This document shows positions 16,347 to 27,705 of a stretch of DNA of 64,000 nucleotides, one piece after another. Within the stretch, counting starts at the first letter, position 1. The number at the start of each line of letters is the position of its first letter. The translations under genes and the position numbers were made by a program. Source of the DNA: Mesoterricola silvestris (GTDB lineage Bacteria; Acidobacteriota; Holophagae; Holophagales; Holophagaceae); assembly GCF_030295405.1 (NCBI RefSeq), contig NZ_AP027080.1, positions 310,001 through 374,000 on the forward strand. The letters are read 5' to 3'. The notes beneath the pieces are model-generated. The model saw only the letters and a list, made by a program, of their open reading frames with translations, was not told the DNA's origin and did not search any database.

Positions 16347-16631
16347 ATGCCGCTGTATGAATACCGCTGCGAAACCTGCGGCGAAAAGGAAGAAAAACTG
16401 GAGGGCTTTTCCGCTCCCACCGAGCACGCCTGCGAACACTGCGGGACGGCGGCGGGGATGAAGCGCCAGATCTCCCGCACGGCCTTCAACCTGGCCGGAG
16501 GGGGCTGGCACGCCCAGGGCTATTCGGGCCCCGCCCCGGAAAAGAAGGAGGCCGCCCCGGCGCCCTCCTCCGCCCCCAAGGGGGGCTGCGCCGGCGGGTG
16601 CGCCTGCCATTCCCCGGCCAAGGACAACTGA
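16347..16631 (+). CDS. FmdB-family zinc-ribbon protein
   Basis: 94-aa protein starting [13 protein letters not shown], with two cysteine pairs (CETC at 8-11 and CEHC about 20 residues later) that form the FmdB-type zinc ribbon, and a Pro/Ala-rich tail ending in a Cys/Gly cluster ([10 protein letters not shown]). Family members are putative regulatory proteins of unknown target. ATG at 16347 follows AGAGG; the in-frame extension to 16281 reads through the divergent promoter. A GGGAATG/CATTCCC stem at 16638-16659 follows the stop but lacks a T-run. Confidence 0.85.
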   Translation: MPLYEYRCETCGEKEEKLEGFSAPTEHACEHCGTAAGMKRQISRTAFNLAGGGWHAQGYSGPAPEKKEAAPAPSSAPKGGCAGGCACHSPAKDN

Positions 16632-16794
16632 AAATCGGGAATGGTGCTGGACATTCCCCTGGATTTCGGTAACATTTCAGATTCCCGGGTCCCTCGGGCC
16701 CGTGGAATTTTCGCCCGACGTCATCCCGCATGACCTCTCCGGCGCCGGCGAGCGGCGAACACCTTGCCGCCTGCCCAAAACATAGGAGGATGGT

Positions 16795-17193
16795 GTGCCA
16801 ACCATCAATCAGCTGATCCGCCAGGGGCGGAGCACCTTCGAGAACAAGACCAAGAGCCCGGCGCTGGACGCCTGCCCCCAGAAGCGCGGCGTGTGCACCC
16901 GGGTCTTCACCACGACGCCCAAGAAGCCGAACTCGGCCCTCCGCAAGGTGGCCCGCGTCCGTCTCACCAACGGCATCGAGTGCACCACCTACATCCCCGG
17001 CGTGGGCCACAACCTGCAGGAGCACAGCATCGTGCTCATCCGCGGCGGCCGCGTGAAGGATCTCCCGGGCGTGCGCTATCACGTGGTCCGAGGCACCCTG
17101 GATGCCACCGGCGTCGCCGGCCGCAACCAGTCCCGTTCCAAGTACGGCGCCAAGCGCCCCAAGGCGGGTGCCGTCGCCGCCAAGAAGAAGTGA
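16795..17193 (+). CDS. rpsL: 30S ribosomal protein S12
   Basis: 132-aa S12 of the decoding centre, with [11 protein letters not shown] at the N-terminus, [19 protein letters not shown] containing the lysine linked to streptomycin response, and [13 protein letters not shown] with the second such lysine; both are wild-type. Starts with GTG at 16795 behind AGGAGG; an ATG-free alternative start was not found. First gene of the str cluster; 163 bp separate it from the upstream zinc-ribbon gene, where its promoter must lie. Confidence 0.98.
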   Translation: MPTINQLIRQGRSTFENKTKSPALDACPQKRGVCTRVFTTTPKKPNSALRKVARVRLTNGIECTTYIPGVGHNLQEHSIVLIRGGRVKDLPGVRYHVVRGTLDATGVAGRNQSRSKYGAKRPKAGAVAAKKK

Positions 17194-17200
17194 GGTAGAC

Positions 17201-17671
17201 ATGAGCCGCCGTTCCAGCCCCGCCAAGCGCGAAATCCTGCCGGATCCCGTCTACAACAGCCTCACCGTCTCCAAGTTCATCAACGTCCTGATGGAGCGCG
17301 GCAAGAAGTCCACCGCCGAGCGCATCCTCTACGGGGCGCTGGAGATCGTCGCCAAGAAGTCCGGCGAGGAGGCCCTGGAGGCCTTCCAGAAGGCCCTGAA
17401 CAACATCAAGCCCTCCGTCGAGGTGAAGTCCCGCCGCGTCGGCGGCGCCACCTACCAGGTGCCCGTGGAGGTTCCCCAGAGCCGCCGCCAGTCCCTGGCC
17501 ATGCGCTGGCTCAAGACCTATTCCGCCGGCCGCGGCGAGCGCACCATGCGCGACAAGCTCGCCGGCGAGATCCTGGACGCCATGAACTTCCGCGGTTCCT
17601 CCGTGAAGAAGAAGGACGACGTCCACAAGATGGCCGAAGCCAACAAGGCCTTCGCCCACTTCCGCTGGTAG
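17201..17671 (+). CDS. rpsG: 30S ribosomal protein S7
   Basis: 156-aa S7, the 16S rRNA 3'-domain assembly initiator. Family motifs [23 protein letters not shown] and [11 protein letters not shown] are intact and length is standard. It starts 7 bp after rpsL (TGAGGTAGAC ATG, so the ribosome site overlaps the rpsL stop). Followed by a strong intrinsic terminator, which separates it from fusA. Confidence 0.98.
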   Translation: MSRRSSPAKREILPDPVYNSLTVSKFINVLMERGKKSTAERILYGALEIVAKKSGEEALEAFQKALNNIKPSVEVKSRRVGGATYQVPVEVPQSRRQSLAMRWLKTYSAGRGERTMRDKLAGEILDAMNFRGSSVKKKDDVHKMAEANKAFAHFRW

Positions 17672-17683
17672 GACCAGGACCTT

Positions 17684-17724
17684 CAAAAACGGGGCCGATC
17701 ATGACGGATCGGCCCCCGTTTTTG
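17684..17724 (+). terminator. Rho-independent terminator after rpsG
   Basis: The long stem CAAAAACGGGG-CCGATC pairs with GATCGGCCCCCGTTTTTG (one bulge), with the right arm ending in TTTTT. The symmetrical A- and T-runs make it bidirectional in form. It sits between rpsG and fusA, which are usually one operon. Confidence 0.9.
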
Positions 17725-17783
17725 CCCGGTGCAAATGCAACCCTAATCTGATATTTGATTCCTGAACTCTGAAGGAGGCCCCC

Positions 17784-19892
<2,109 letters not shown>

Positions 19893-20162
19893 AAGAATTC
19901 CGGGCGTCGAGGCGCCGGGACGAAGTCACAGCCCCCACCCGGGGGTGAGGTCGCCCGAGATCCCCAGGGATCGAGACCTCTTCATACGAAGCTTGACGGA
20001 GGGGAAACCCTCCCGATTGCCTTGAAAATCAAAAAAAGCCATTGCGAAATCGATGGCTTTTGCTATTCTGACTAGCCCTGTCCCTGTTATCGGGACAACA
20101 AAACCCATGGGCGGTCAGCGCCCCACGTCTATGGACGGTACAACCGTCCCACTGGAGTGAAG
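19893..20162 (+). promoter_or_regulatory. Structured leader/intergenic region before the S10 cluster
   Basis: 270 bp between fusA and rpsJ contain several stem-loops in the direction of transcription: a nested one with outer GAGGTC/GACCTC (19947-19952 and 19975-19980) and inner GATCCC/GGGATC arms; a perfect GGAGGG-GAAA-CCCTCC tetraloop hairpin (19998-20013); and AAAGCCAT/ATGGCTTT (about 20035-20060), flanked by an A-run and T-run like a terminator. S10 leaders are autoregulated by L4 in enterobacteria; whether this one is cannot be told. No gene is seen in it. Confidence 0.6.
20042..20069 (+). promoter_or_regulatory. Putative promoter for the ribosomal protein cluster
   Basis: TTGCGA (20042-20047), a 16-base spacer and TATTCT (20064-20069) lie inside and just after the last leader hairpin, giving a start near 20076, about 87 nt before rpsJ. 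If real, the upstream hairpins act on fusA readthrough and not on the main ribosomal transcript. Confidence 0.4.
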
Positions 20163-20489
20163 ATGAAAGACAATATTCGCATCCGTCTGCGAGCCTTCGA
20201 CCACCGTCTGCTGGACCAGTCCACCCGCGAAATCGTGGAGACTGCCAAGCGCACCGGGGCGCAGGTTGCGGGGCCCATCCCCCTTCCCACGCGCACGTCG
20301 AAGTACACCGTCAACCGCTCTCCCCACGTCGACAAGAAGAGCCGCGACCAGTTCGAGATCCGCACCCACAAGCGGCTCCTCGACATCCTGAACCCCACGC
20401 AGAACACCGTGGACACCCTCATGCGCCTGGACCTCCCGGCGGGTGTGGATGTCGAGATCAAGGTGTTCAGCCGGCAGGGCAACAGGTAA
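20163..20489 (+). CDS. rpsJ: 30S ribosomal protein S10
   Basis: 108-aa S10, also the NusB partner (NusE) in antitermination. Family blocks [22 protein letters not shown] and HKRLLDI are intact. ATG at 20163 with GGAG six bases upstream; the GTG two codons earlier is inside the ribosome site and is rejected. First gene of an unbroken 30-gene array running to rplQ at 34503. Confidence 0.97.
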   Translation: MKDNIRIRLRAFDHRLLDQSTREIVETAKRTGAQVAGPIPLPTRTSKYTVNRSPHVDKKSRDQFEIRTHKRLLDILNPTQNTVDTLMRLDLPAGVDVEIKVFSRQGNR

Positions 20490-20504
20490 AGGGAGGCGAC
20501 GATA

Positions 20505-21131
20505 ATGACCAAGGGAATCATCGGCAAGAAGCTGGGCATGACCCAGATCTTCAATGAAAAGGGACAGGTCGTCCCCGTTACCGTAATCCAGGCCGGCCCG
20601 TGCGTGGTCGTCATGCGCAAGACCGTGGCCCGCGACGGCTACGAGGCTGTCCAGGTGGGTTTTGTGGACCCCCAGGGCGGCAAGCGCGCCTCCAAGCCCG
20701 AGAAGGGCCACTGCGAGAAGCACGGCGTGGCTCCCGTCCGGGTGCTCCGCGAGCTGAAGGTGGACGCCACCGACACCCTCAAGGAAGGCGACTCCATCGT
20801 GGCCTCCCAGTTCGAGGGCGGCGCCAAGGTGCACGTCACCGGCATCAGCAAGGGCAAGGGCTTCGCCGGCGTCATGAAGCGCCACCACTTCAAGGGTGGA
20901 CGCGCGACCCACGGCTCCATGTTCCACCGCGCCCCCGGCTCCATCGGCGGTTCGTCCTACCCCTCCCGTGTGTGGCCCGGTATGCGCATGGGCGGCCACA
21001 TGGGCGCCGAGCAGGTCACCGTCCGGAATCTGGAAGTGGCCCGCGTGGACGCCGAGAACAACCTGCTGCTCATCAAAGGCGCCGTTCCCGGCCCCAAGGG
21101 CGGCTACGTCGTGATCAAGCAGGAGGCGTAA
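20505..21131 (+). CDS. rplC: 50S ribosomal protein L3
   Basis: 208-aa L3, an early 23S assembly protein near the peptidyl transferase centre. [15 protein letters not shown] at the N-terminus and the signature [16 protein letters not shown] are present; the Gln methylated in E. coli L3 lies in a region not alignable by eye. Fifteen bp after rpsJ with a GGGAGG ribosome site. Confidence 0.97.
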   Translation: MTKGIIGKKLGMTQIFNEKGQVVPVTVIQAGPCVVVMRKTVARDGYEAVQVGFVDPQGGKRASKPEKGHCEKHGVAPVRVLRELKVDATDTLKEGDSIVASQFEGGAKVHVTGISKGKGFAGVMKRHHFKGGRATHGSMFHRAPGSIGGSSYPSRVWPGMRMGGHMGAEQVTVRNLEVARVDAENNLLLIKGAVPGPKGGYVVIKQEA

Positions 21132-21132
21132 G

Positions 21133-21762
21133 ATGGCGGTCTTCTCTCATCCCGTTCTTAACCTGGATAACAAGCAGGTGGACACCGTCGAGCTCATGGC
21201 CGAGGTGTTCAAGCTTGAAGAGATCAACAATCACCTGATCTGGGAATCCGTGCGGCACCACCTGGCCAGGCGCCGGGCCGGCACCGCCAAGACCAAGGAC
21301 AAGTCCGAGGTCTCCGGTTCGGGTCGCAAGCTGTGGAAGCAGAAGGGCACCGGCCGCGCGCGCGTCGGTTCCATCCGCTCCATCATCTGGAAGGGCGGCG
21401 GCACGGCCCACGGCCCCAACCCCCGCAGCTTCGATTACGCGTTCCCCAAGCGGGCCCGCCGTTCCGCCCTGCGCAACGCCCTCTCCGCGAAGTTCGCTTC
21501 CGGCCAGGTCGTGGTCGTGGAGAACTGGACCGTGGATTCCCACAAGACCAAGGCCCTCATCGCGACCCTCGCCAAGCTGGGCGTCGCGGGTTCGGCCCTC
21601 CTGGTGGGCACCTCCGACAAGGCGACCCTTGCCGCGGGCAACAACCCCAAGCTCCACACCATCGAGAGCCTGGGCGTCAACGTCTATGACCTTCTGAAGT
21701 TCGACCAGGTTGTCTTCTCCAAGGAAGCCATCCTGGCCCTCCAGGAAGTGGTGAAGCCATGA
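21133..21762 (+). CDS. rplD: 50S ribosomal protein L4
   Basis: 209-aa L4 of the exit tunnel wall; in enterobacteria also the S10 operon regulator. The tunnel loop GSGRKLWKQKGTGRARVGSIR (20 of these residues are conserved type) and the KGGGTAHGP segment are visible. Starts one base after the rplC stop region and overlaps rplW by 4 bp. Confidence 0.97.
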   Translation: MAVFSHPVLNLDNKQVDTVELMAEVFKLEEINNHLIWESVRHHLARRRAGTAKTKDKSEVSGSGRKLWKQKGTGRARVGSIRSIIWKGGGTAHGPNPRSFDYAFPKRARRSALRNALSAKFASGQVVVVENWTVDSHKTKALIATLAKLGVAGSALLVGTSDKATLAAGNNPKLHTIESLGVNVYDLLKFDQVVFSKEAILALQEVVKP

Positions 21763-22034
21763 CCAAGATTTTCGAAGTGATCCGCAAGCCCCTTCTCACC
21801 GAGAAGGGCCAGCTCCTGCGCGAGGCCAACATCCAGGTCTTCGAGGTCGCCGTCTGGGCCTCCAAGCACCAGATCAAGGAAGCCGCCGAACTCCTTCTCC
21901 AGGCCAAGGTCAAGTCCATCCGCACCGTCAAGATGCCCAGCAAGAGCAAGCGCCTGGGCCGCTGGATGGGCACGACCGGCAGCAAGAAGAAGGCCTACAT
22001 TGAACTGGTCGAGGCCACCGAGGCCGCGCAGTAA
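21759..22034 (+). CDS. rplW: 50S ribosomal protein L23
   Basis: 91-aa L23, docking site for trigger factor and SRP at the tunnel exit. IRKPLLTEKG and the VKSIRTVKMPSKSKRLGR extension are typical. ATG overlaps the rplD stop (ATGA). The slightly short length is within the family range. Confidence 0.96.
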   Translation: MTKIFEVIRKPLLTEKGQLLREANIQVFEVAVWASKHQIKEAAELLLQAKVKSIRTVKMPSKSKRLGRWMGTTGSKKKAYIELVEATEAAQ

Positions 22035-22108
22035 CGACCGTTCTTCCATTCGCCGGGCGGACAAGAAATGCCACTATCGCCCGGCCCTTTTGAGGCATGA
22101 GGATAACC

Positions 22109-22930
22109 ATGAGCATCAAGCTGCTCAAGCCCACGACCCCCGGTCAGCGGGGCATGTCCAAGCAGGGATTCGAGGAGATCACCACCGATCGCCCCGAGCG
22201 CACCCTCCTGGGCACCCGCAAGCGTTCCGGCGGCCGTTCCAACACCGGCCGCGTCACCACGCGCCACATCGGCGGCGGCCACAAGCGCCGCTACCGCGTC
22301 ATCGACTTCAAGCGCAACAAGGCTGACGTTCCGGCCCGGGTCGCCACCATCGAGTACGACCCCAACCGCTCCGCCCGCATCGCGCTGCTGATCTACGCCG
22401 ACGGCGAGAAGCGCTACATCCTGGCCCCCGACGGCCTGGAAGTGGGGCGCACCGTCCTCTCCGGCAAGAACGCGGACATCCTGGTGGGCAACTCCCTGCC
22501 CATCAAGAACATCCCCCTCGGCACCGAAGTCCACAACATCGAGCTGAAGCCCGGCAAGGGCGGGCAGATCGCCCGCGCCGCCGGCACCTTCGCCCAGGTG
22601 GTGGCCAAGGACGTCGACTACGCCCAGCTGCGCATGCCCTCCGGCGAGATCCGCAAGATCCACGTGGAGTGCTTCGCCACCATCGGCAAGGTCGGCAACC
22701 TGCAGCATGAGAATGTCGCCCTGGGCAAGGCCGGCCGCAGGATCTGGCTGGGCGTTCGCCCCACGGTCCGCGGCGTGGTCATGAACCCGGTGGATCACCC
22801 CCACGGCGGCGGCGAAGGCCGCACCTCCGGCGGCCGTCACCCCGTGACGCCCTGGGGTCAGCCGACTCGCGGCTTCAAGACGCGCTCCAACAAGCGCACC
22901 ACCAAATTCATCATCAAGCGGATCAACTAG
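22109..22930 (+). CDS. rplB: 50S ribosomal protein L2
   Basis: 273-aa L2, required for peptidyl transferase activity. The hallmark [19 protein letters not shown] with the essential His near residue 229 is intact. ATG at 22109 follows GAGG; an in-frame ATG 12 bases upstream is less well spaced. A 74-bp gap to rplW is wider than most in the cluster. Confidence 0.98.
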   Translation: MSIKLLKPTTPGQRGMSKQGFEEITTDRPERTLLGTRKRSGGRSNTGRVTTRHIGGGHKRRYRVIDFKRNKADVPARVATIEYDPNRSARIALLIYADGEKRYILAPDGLEVGRTVLSGKNADILVGNSLPIKNIPLGTEVHNIELKPGKGGQIARAAGTFAQVVAKDVDYAQLRMPSGEIRKIHVECFATIGKVGNLQHENVALGKAGRRIWLGVRPTVRGVVMNPVDHPHGGGEGRTSGGRHPVTPWGQPTRGFKTRSNKRTTKFIIKRIN

Positions 22931-22941
22931 GAGGGGTATTC

Positions 22942-23226
22942 ATGGCTCGTTCGCTTAAAAAAGGTCCGTTCATCGATGCCCACCTCCAGAAGAAGGTGGA
23001 CACCGCCCAGCAGCAGGGCGACAAGCGGGTCATCAAGACCTGGTCGCGCCGCTCCACCGTGGTCCCCACGATGATCGGCCTCACCATCGCCGTGCACAAC
23101 GGCAACAAGTTCATCCCTGTCTACGTCACTGACAACATGGTGGGCCACAAGCTGGGGGAGTTCTCCCTGACCCGCACCTTCAGGGGCCACGCCGGCAAGT
23201 CCGACGCCAAGGCCAAGGGGAAGTAA
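22942..23226 (+). CDS. rpsS: 30S ribosomal protein S19
   Basis: 94-aa S19 of the 30S head. [15 protein letters not shown] and the signature [16 protein letters not shown] are complete. AGGAGG lies 8 bases before the ATG and overlaps the rplB stop region. Confidence 0.97.
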   Translation: MARSLKKGPFIDAHLQKKVDTAQQQGDKRVIKTWSRRSTVVPTMIGLTIAVHNGNKFIPVYVTDNMVGHKLGEFSLTRTFRGHAGKSDAKAKGK

Positions 23227-23227
23227 G

Positions 23228-23575
23228 ATGACGACCATCGTTAGCAGCGCCACGCTCCGGCACCTGCGGGGATCGGCCCAGAAGGCCCGGCTCGTGATCG
23301 ATCTGATCCGGGGCAAGAAGGTGGGCGAGGCCCAGTGGATCCTGGCCTCCACCAAGAAGTACGCCGCCGACCACATCAAGAAGATCCTGGACTCCGCGGT
23401 GGCCAACGCCATCGACAAGGATGCCGCCGTCAATCCCGACGAACTCTTCGTCAAGAGCGCGTTCGTGGACGAGGGCTTCCGCATGAAGCGCGTCCGCCCC
23501 GCCCCCATGGGCCGGGCCTACCGCGTGCAGAAGCGCACCTGCCACATCACGCTCCAACTCGGTCGGGAGGAATAG
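23228..23575 (+). CDS. rplV: 50S ribosomal protein L22
   Basis: 115-aa L22, whose hairpin lines the exit tunnel beside L4. The tip sequence KRVRPAPMGRAYRVQKRTCHITL is the wild-type macrolide-relevant loop. Starts one base after the rpsS stop codon, so coupling is likely. Confidence 0.97.
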   Translation: MTTIVSSATLRHLRGSAQKARLVIDLIRGKKVGEAQWILASTKKYAADHIKKILDSAVANAIDKDAAVNPDELFVKSAFVDEGFRMKRVRPAPMGRAYRVQKRTCHITLQLGREE

Positions 23576-23578
23576 ACC

Positions 23579-24226
23579 ATGGGTCAGAAAGTTCATCCGT
23601 ACGGCTTCCGTATCGTCCACAACAAGAACTGGCACTCCAAGTGGTTCTCCAAGCGTGAGTACGCGACCCTCCTCCACGAGGACCTCAAGCTCCGCCGCGA
23701 ACTGAAGAAGCAGCTCCACGGCCTGAACGCCATGGTGTCCAAGATCGACATCGAGCGCGCCGCCGACAAGGTGACCGTCCGCATCTTCACCGCCCGCCCC
23801 GGCATCGTCATCGGCCGCAAGGGCGCCGAGATCGACAAGCTCCGCGAGGAGCTCCAGGCCAAGCTCAAGCGTCCCGTGAGCGTCGACATCCAGGAGATCA
23901 AGAAGCCCGAGATCGACGCCCAGCTGGTGGCCGAGGGCGTCGCCCAGCAGCTCGAGCGCCGCATCGCCTTCCGCCGCGCCATGCGCAAGGCGGAGGAAGC
24001 CGCCATCCGTTTCGGTGCCAAGGGTTTCAAGATCAAGGTTTCCGGTCGACTGAACGGCGCCGAGATCGCCCGCACCGAGGACTATCTCTCCGGCCAGATG
24101 CCCCTCCAGACGATCCGGGCCAACGTTGACTACGGCTTTGCCGAGGCCAACACCACCTACGGCATCATCGGCGTCAAGGTGTGGGTGAACCTCGCCGAAG
24201 CCGCCGTCGAAACCGTGAAGCGCTGA
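23579..24226 (+). CDS. rpsC: 30S ribosomal protein S3
   Basis: 215-aa S3 at the mRNA entry channel. N-terminal [14 protein letters not shown] motif [15 protein letters not shown] and the C-terminal signature [27 protein letters not shown] (shown only in part) are intact. AATAG AC ATG spacing of 3 bp after rplV. Confidence 0.97.
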   Translation: MGQKVHPYGFRIVHNKNWHSKWFSKREYATLLHEDLKLRRELKKQLHGLNAMVSKIDIERAADKVTVRIFTARPGIVIGRKGAEIDKLREELQAKLKRPVSVDIQEIKKPEIDAQLVAEGVAQQLERRIAFRRAMRKAEEAAIRFGAKGFKIKVSGRLNGAEIARTEDYLSGQMPLQTIRANVDYGFAEANTTYGIIGVKVWVNLAEAAVETVKR

Positions 24227-24236
24227 GGTAACAGCC

Positions 24237-24656
24237 ATGTTGATGCCCAATAAGGTAAAGCACCGCAAAGTCCAGAAGGGCCGCACCTGCGGCGTTTCGA
24301 CCCGCGGCAACGAGATTTCCTTCGGCGATTACGGGCTCAAGGCCCTGGAGCACTGCTGGCTCACCAACCGGCAGATCGAGGCCGCCCGTATCGCCATGAC
24401 CCGCCACATCAAGCGCGGCGGGCGCATCTGGATCCGGATCTTCCCCGACCGGCCCACCACCAGCAAGCCGGCCGAGACCCGCATGGGTTCCGGCAAGGGC
24501 GCGCCCGATGGCTGGGTGGCCGTGATCCGTCCCGGCCGCATCCTGTTCGAGATGGAAGGTGTGGACGAAGCCACTGCGAAGGAGGCCCTGCGCCTCGCGC
24601 AGATGAAGCTCTCCGTGGCCACCGAGTTCATCTCCCGAACCCCCCCGGAAGAGTGA
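24237..24656 (+). CDS. rplP: 50S ribosomal protein L16
   Basis: 139-aa L16, contacting the A-site tRNA elbow. Start [16 protein letters not shown] is the family N-terminus, and [17 protein letters not shown]-type and [13 protein letters not shown] segments follow (the first here reads [15 protein letters not shown]). TGAGGTAACAGCC precedes ATG. Confidence 0.97.
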   Translation: MLMPNKVKHRKVQKGRTCGVSTRGNEISFGDYGLKALEHCWLTNRQIEAARIAMTRHIKRGGRIWIRIFPDRPTTSKPAETRMGSGKGAPDGWVAVIRPGRILFEMEGVDEATAKEALRLAQMKLSVATEFISRTPPEE

Positions 24657-24666
24657 GAGGCACGAG

Positions 24667-24870
24667 ATGAACAAGAAGAATCCATTCAGCGAACTGGCCG
24701 GCAAGAGCATCGAGGAGCTGGCGCAGCTGGAGGCCGATCTGGCCGCCAAGCGCTTCACCCTGCGCTTCCAGCATGCCGTGGGACAGGTGGAGAACACCGC
24801 CGAGATCCGCAAGACGCGCCGCGAACTGGCCCGCGTCAAGACCGCCCTCAAGTCCAAACTGGCTGTGTGA
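24667..24870 (+). CDS. rpmC: 50S ribosomal protein L29
   Basis: 67-aa two-helix L29 at the tunnel exit. The pattern [24 protein letters not shown] and the final [12 protein letters not shown] are diagnostic. GAGAGG ribosome site overlaps the rplP stop. Confidence 0.96.
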   Translation: MNKKNPFSELAGKSIEELAQLEADLAAKRFTLRFQHAVGQVENTAEIRKTRRELARVKTALKSKLAV

Positions 24871-24877
24871 GGAAACC

Positions 24878-25135
24878 ATGAGCCTAGAACATAAGATGAT
24901 TCGCAGTGGCGTGGTGGTCTCCAACAAGGCCGACAAGACGGTGGTGGTGAAGGTGGAGCGCAAGTTCCAGCACCCCCTGTACTCCCGGACCGTGAAGCAG
25001 ACCGCGAAATTCATGGCCCATGACGAGACCAACGCCTGCCAGATCGGCGACGTGGTCAAGATCGTGGAGTCCCGTCCCCTTTCCAAGCGCAAGCGCTGGA
25101 TGGTCCTGGAGATCACCCAGAAAGCTGGCGAGTAA
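24878..25135 (+). CDS. rpsQ: 30S ribosomal protein S17
   Basis: 85-aa S17, an OB-fold primary 16S binder. [15 protein letters not shown] and the signature [18 protein letters not shown] are complete. The ATG at 24878, 7 bp past rpmC and behind GAGGAA, is chosen over an in-frame start at 24773 that lies inside rpmC. Confidence 0.97.
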   Translation: MSLEHKMIRSGVVVSNKADKTVVVKVERKFQHPLYSRTVKQTAKFMAHDETNACQIGDVVKIVESRPLSKRKRWMVLEITQKAGE

Positions 25136-25144
25136 GGAGCCGAT

Positions 25145-25513
25145 ATGATTCAGATGGGATCCATGCTAACCGTCGCCGACAATTCCGGCGCCAAGAAGAT
25201 CTGCTGCATCCTGCCCCTGGGCGGCGGTGTGGGCAGGATCGCCCAGCTGGGCGATGTGATCACCGCTTCCGTCAAGGAAGCCATCCCGGGCGGCACGGTC
25301 AAGAAGAAGGCCGTCGTCCAGGCCGTCATCGTCCGCCAGCGGAAGGCCTTCCGCCGCAAGGACGGCTCCTACATCCGCTTCGACGAGAACGCCGCCGTCA
25401 TCATCAAGAAGGATGGCGAGCCGGTGGGCACCCGCGTCTTCGGACCCGTGGCCCGCGAACTGCGCGAGCGGAAGTACATGAAGATCGTTTCCCTCGCCCC
25501 TGAGGTGCTCTAA
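25145..25513 (+). CDS. rplN: 50S ribosomal protein L14
   Basis: 122-aa L14, at the subunit interface (bridges with h14) and the binding site of Rsf[18 protein letters not shown] and the signature around [17 protein letters not shown] are present. Stop and rplX start share one base (TAATG). Confidence 0.98.
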   Translation: MIQMGSMLTVADNSGAKKICCILPLGGGVGRIAQLGDVITASVKEAIPGGTVKKKAVVQAVIVRQRKAFRRKDGSYIRFDENAAVIIKKDGEPVGTRVFGPVARELRERKYMKIVSLAPEVL

Positions 25514-25788
25514 TGGATAAGCCGACCAAGATGAAGCTCAAGAAGGGCGACGAAGTGGTCGTCATCGCGGGCAAGGAAAAGGGCAAGCGCGGCCAGATCG
25601 CCAAGGTCCAGCCCGCCACCAACAAGGTGGTGGTGTCCGGCCTGAACATGATCAAGAAGGCCACCAAGCCCAACCAGCAGACCGGTGAAGGCGGCGGCAT
25701 CATCTCCAAGGAGGCCCCCATCCACGCCTCCAACGTGATGCTCATCGACCCCACCACCCAGAAGCCCACCCGCAAGCGGGCCCAGTAA
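25513..25788 (+). CDS. rplX: 50S ribosomal protein L24
   Basis: 91-aa L24, 23S assembly initiator with a KOW motif ([20 protein letters not shown]). Shares one base with the rplN stop. Slightly short compared with the E. coli protein (104 aa) but similar to many other phyla. Followed by an unusual 179-bp non-coding spacer. Confidence 0.96.
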   Translation: MDKPTKMKLKKGDEVVVIAGKEKGKRGQIAKVQPATNKVVVSGLNMIKKATKPNQQTGEGGGIISKEAPIHASNVMLIDPTTQKPTRKRAQ

Positions 25789-25967
25789 GAATTTTCCATT
25801 CCATTCCTTCACATCCGTGAGAGAATGGCCCTTCCGCCGATGGATCTCCGTCGGCGGAAACAATTGACAACCGAGGTTGGAAGGAAACGGGCCGGACCGC
25901 CGGTGCCAAGCCCTTCCGCCCTCCCGAACCCTGGGGATGTAGTCGTCCCCCGGAAATGGAGGAACGA
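25789..25967 (+). promoter_or_regulatory. Two-hairpin spacer between rplX and rplE
   Basis: In an otherwise tightly packed cluster this 179-bp gap holds two adjacent stem-loops: 25801-25812 with 25817-25828 (CCATTC...GAATGG plus TCAC/GTGA, one mismatch) and a perfect 9-bp TTCCGCCGA/TCGGCGGAA (25832-25840 and 25851-25859). A consensus -35 TTGACA lies at 25864-25869 but no good -10 follows. It could be an attenuator, processing site, protein-binding leader or internal promoter. I see no open reading frame. Confidence 0.55.
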
Positions 25968-26522
25968 ATGCCCAACAATGCGGAACCCCGCATCAAGTCC
26001 CGCTACCACGCCGAAGTGGCCGGGAAGCTCCGAACGGAATTCGGGTACACCTCTGCCATGCAGGTGCCCCGTCTCAACAAGATCGTCATCAACATGGGCG
26101 TCGGCGACGCCATCCAGAACATCAAGGTCCTGGACGTCGCCGTGGAGGAGCTCACCGCCATCGCCGGCCAGAAGGCCGTCGTGCGCAAGGCCAAGAAGAG
26201 CGTCGCCCAGTTCAAGCTGCGCGAGGGCATGCCCATCGCCTGCATGGTGACCCTCCGTGGCAACCGCATGTGGGAATTCCTGGACCGCCTGGTGAGCCTG
26301 TCGCTCCCCCGCGTCCGCGACTTCCGCGGCGTGCCCACCAAGTCCTTCGACGGCCGCGGCAACTACACGCTGGGCCTCAAGGACCAGCTGATCTTCCAGG
26401 AGATCGACTACTCCAAGGTTGAAAAGATGAAGGGGATGAACATCACCTTCGTGACTTCAGCGCCCACGGACCCCGAGGCCCGTGCCCTGCTTGCCCACCT
26501 GGGCATGCCTTTCCGGAAATAG
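25968..26522 (+). CDS. rplE: 50S ribosomal protein L5
   Basis: 184-aa L5, binds 5S rRNA and contacts S13. The signature [18 protein letters not shown] and [22 protein letters not shown] are intact. ATG at 25968 is 5 bases after GGAGG; an in-frame ATG four codons upstream overlaps that site and is rejected. First gene after the structured spacer. Confidence 0.97.
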   Translation: MPNNAEPRIKSRYHAEVAGKLRTEFGYTSAMQVPRLNKIVINMGVGDAIQNIKVLDVAVEELTAIAGQKAVVRKAKKSVAQFKLREGMPIACMVTLRGNRMWEFLDRLVSLSLPRVRDFRGVPTKSFDGRGNYTLGLKDQLIFQEIDYSKVEKMKGMNITFVTSAPTDPEARALLAHLGMPFRK

Positions 26523-26531
26523 GGAGCCCCC

Positions 26532-26717
26532 ATGGCAAGCACCAACAAGATCTTCAAGGATAGCGTCAAGCCCAAGTTTTCCACTCAGCACCGGAACCGC
26601 TGCAAGGTGTGCGGCCGTCCCCGGGGCTACATGCGCAAGTTCGAACTCTGCCGCCTTTGCTTCCGCAAGCACGCCCTCGCCGGCGAGCTCCCGGGCGTCC
26701 AGAAGTCCAGCTGGTAA
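26532..26717 (+). CDS. rpsZ: 30S ribosomal protein S14, zinc-binding type
   Basis: 61-aa S14 of the short C+ class. Two CxxC pairs (CKVCGRPRG and CRLCFRK) form the zinc site, followed by the usual LPGVQKSSW terminus. The long zinc-free S14 of enterobacteria is 101 aa, so this is the zinc type. Located in the standard rplE-rpsN-rpsH slot. Confidence 0.96.
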   Translation: MASTNKIFKDSVKPKFSTQHRNRCKVCGRPRGYMRKFELCRLCFRKHALAGELPGVQKSSW

Positions 26718-26729
26718 GGAGAGGCATCC

Positions 26730-27125
26730 ATGAACACTGATCCGATCGCCGATTACCTCACCCGCCTCCGCAATGGCATCATGGCCGGCCACGACGCCGT
26801 GGTCGTGCCCGCCAGCAAGATGAAGGAGCGCCTCTCCGCCATCCTGAAGCAGGAAGGCTACATCCACGGCTACAAGGCCGTCGAGCACGAGGGCCGCGAC
26901 TACCTCATCATCCAGGTCAAGTACGTGAAGAACGGGGAATCCGTCATCCACGGCCTCAAGCGCATCTCCAGCCCCGGCCTCCGCGTCTACGCGGGCGTCA
27001 AGGAGATCACCGAGGTCCAGGGCGGCCTGGGCATCTCCATCCTCACGACCCCCAAGGGCCTGCTCACGGGCAAGGACGCCCGCAAGCAGAACCTGGGCGG
27101 TGAAGTCCTGGCCCACGTCTGGTAG
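26730..27125 (+). CDS. rpsH: 30S ribosomal protein S8
   Basis: 131-aa S8, which in E. coli represses the spc operon by binding mRNA near rplE. N-terminal [13 protein letters not shown] and C-terminal [20 protein letters not shown] are intact. A link between S8 and the hairpins ahead of rplE would fit the E. coli precedent but is only a suggestion. Confidence 0.97.
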   Translation: MNTDPIADYLTRLRNGIMAGHDAVVVPASKMKERLSAILKQEGYIHGYKAVEHEGRDYLIIQVKYVKNGESVIHGLKRISSPGLRVYAGVKEITEVQGGLGISILTTPKGLLTGKDARKQNLGGEVLAHVW

Positions 27126-27159
27126 AAACCGCTCTCCAACCTTTTCCAAGGAAACCATC

Positions 27160-27696
27160 ATGTCTCGCATCGGAAAAAAGCCAGTGGCACTGCCGTCAGG
27201 CGTCAAAGTGACCATCCACGGGGCTGAGGCCGTCGTCGAAGGCGCCAAGGGCAAGCTCTCCTGCCCGATCCCCCAGGGGATCAGCCTCGAAGTCGCGGCC
27301 GATTCCATCAACCTTACCCGTGTCAACGACGAGGCCCAGAACCGGGCCTTCCACGGCCTCACCCGCGCCCTGATCAACAACGCCGTCGTCGGCGTGACCA
27401 CGGGCTGGAAGAAGGAACTGGACATCGTCGGCGTCGGCTACAAGGCTGCCATGGAAGGTGAAACCCTCCGCCTCGACCTGGGCTACAGCCACCCGATCAA
27501 CTATGTCGCTCCCCAGGGCATCGCGATCGCCGTGGAGAAGAACACTCACCTCGTCGTGACCGGGATCGACCGCCAGCTGGTCGGCCAGGTCGCCGCGGAC
27601 ATCCGCAAGTACCGGAAGCCGGAACCCTACAAGGGCAAGGGCGTCCAGTACACGGGTGAAGTCATCCGCCGCAAGGCCGGCAAGACCGGGAAGTAG
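27160..27696 (+). CDS. rplF: 50S ribosomal protein L6
   Basis: 178-aa L6 with two related domains, near the GTPase centre. MSRIGKKPVALPSGV and the signature PEPYKGKGVQYTGEVIRRKAGKTGK (quoted in part) are clear. ATG at 27160 follows AAGGAA; the longer in-frame start at 27100 lies inside rpsH. Confidence 0.97.
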   Translation: MSRIGKKPVALPSGVKVTIHGAEAVVEGAKGKLSCPIPQGISLEVAADSINLTRVNDEAQNRAFHGLTRALINNAVVGVTTGWKKELDIVGVGYKAAMEGETLRLDLGYSHPINYVAPQGIAIAVEKNTHLVVTGIDRQLVGQVAADIRKYRKPEPYKGKGVQYTGEVIRRKAGKTGK

Positions 27697-27705
27697 GGAG
27701 CAACC

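Noticed and set aside
19893-20162. Search for tuf or a tuf remnant between fusA and rpsJ
   Set aside because: The gap is 270 bp of hairpins with no GTPase motif; tuf is simply absent from this locus.
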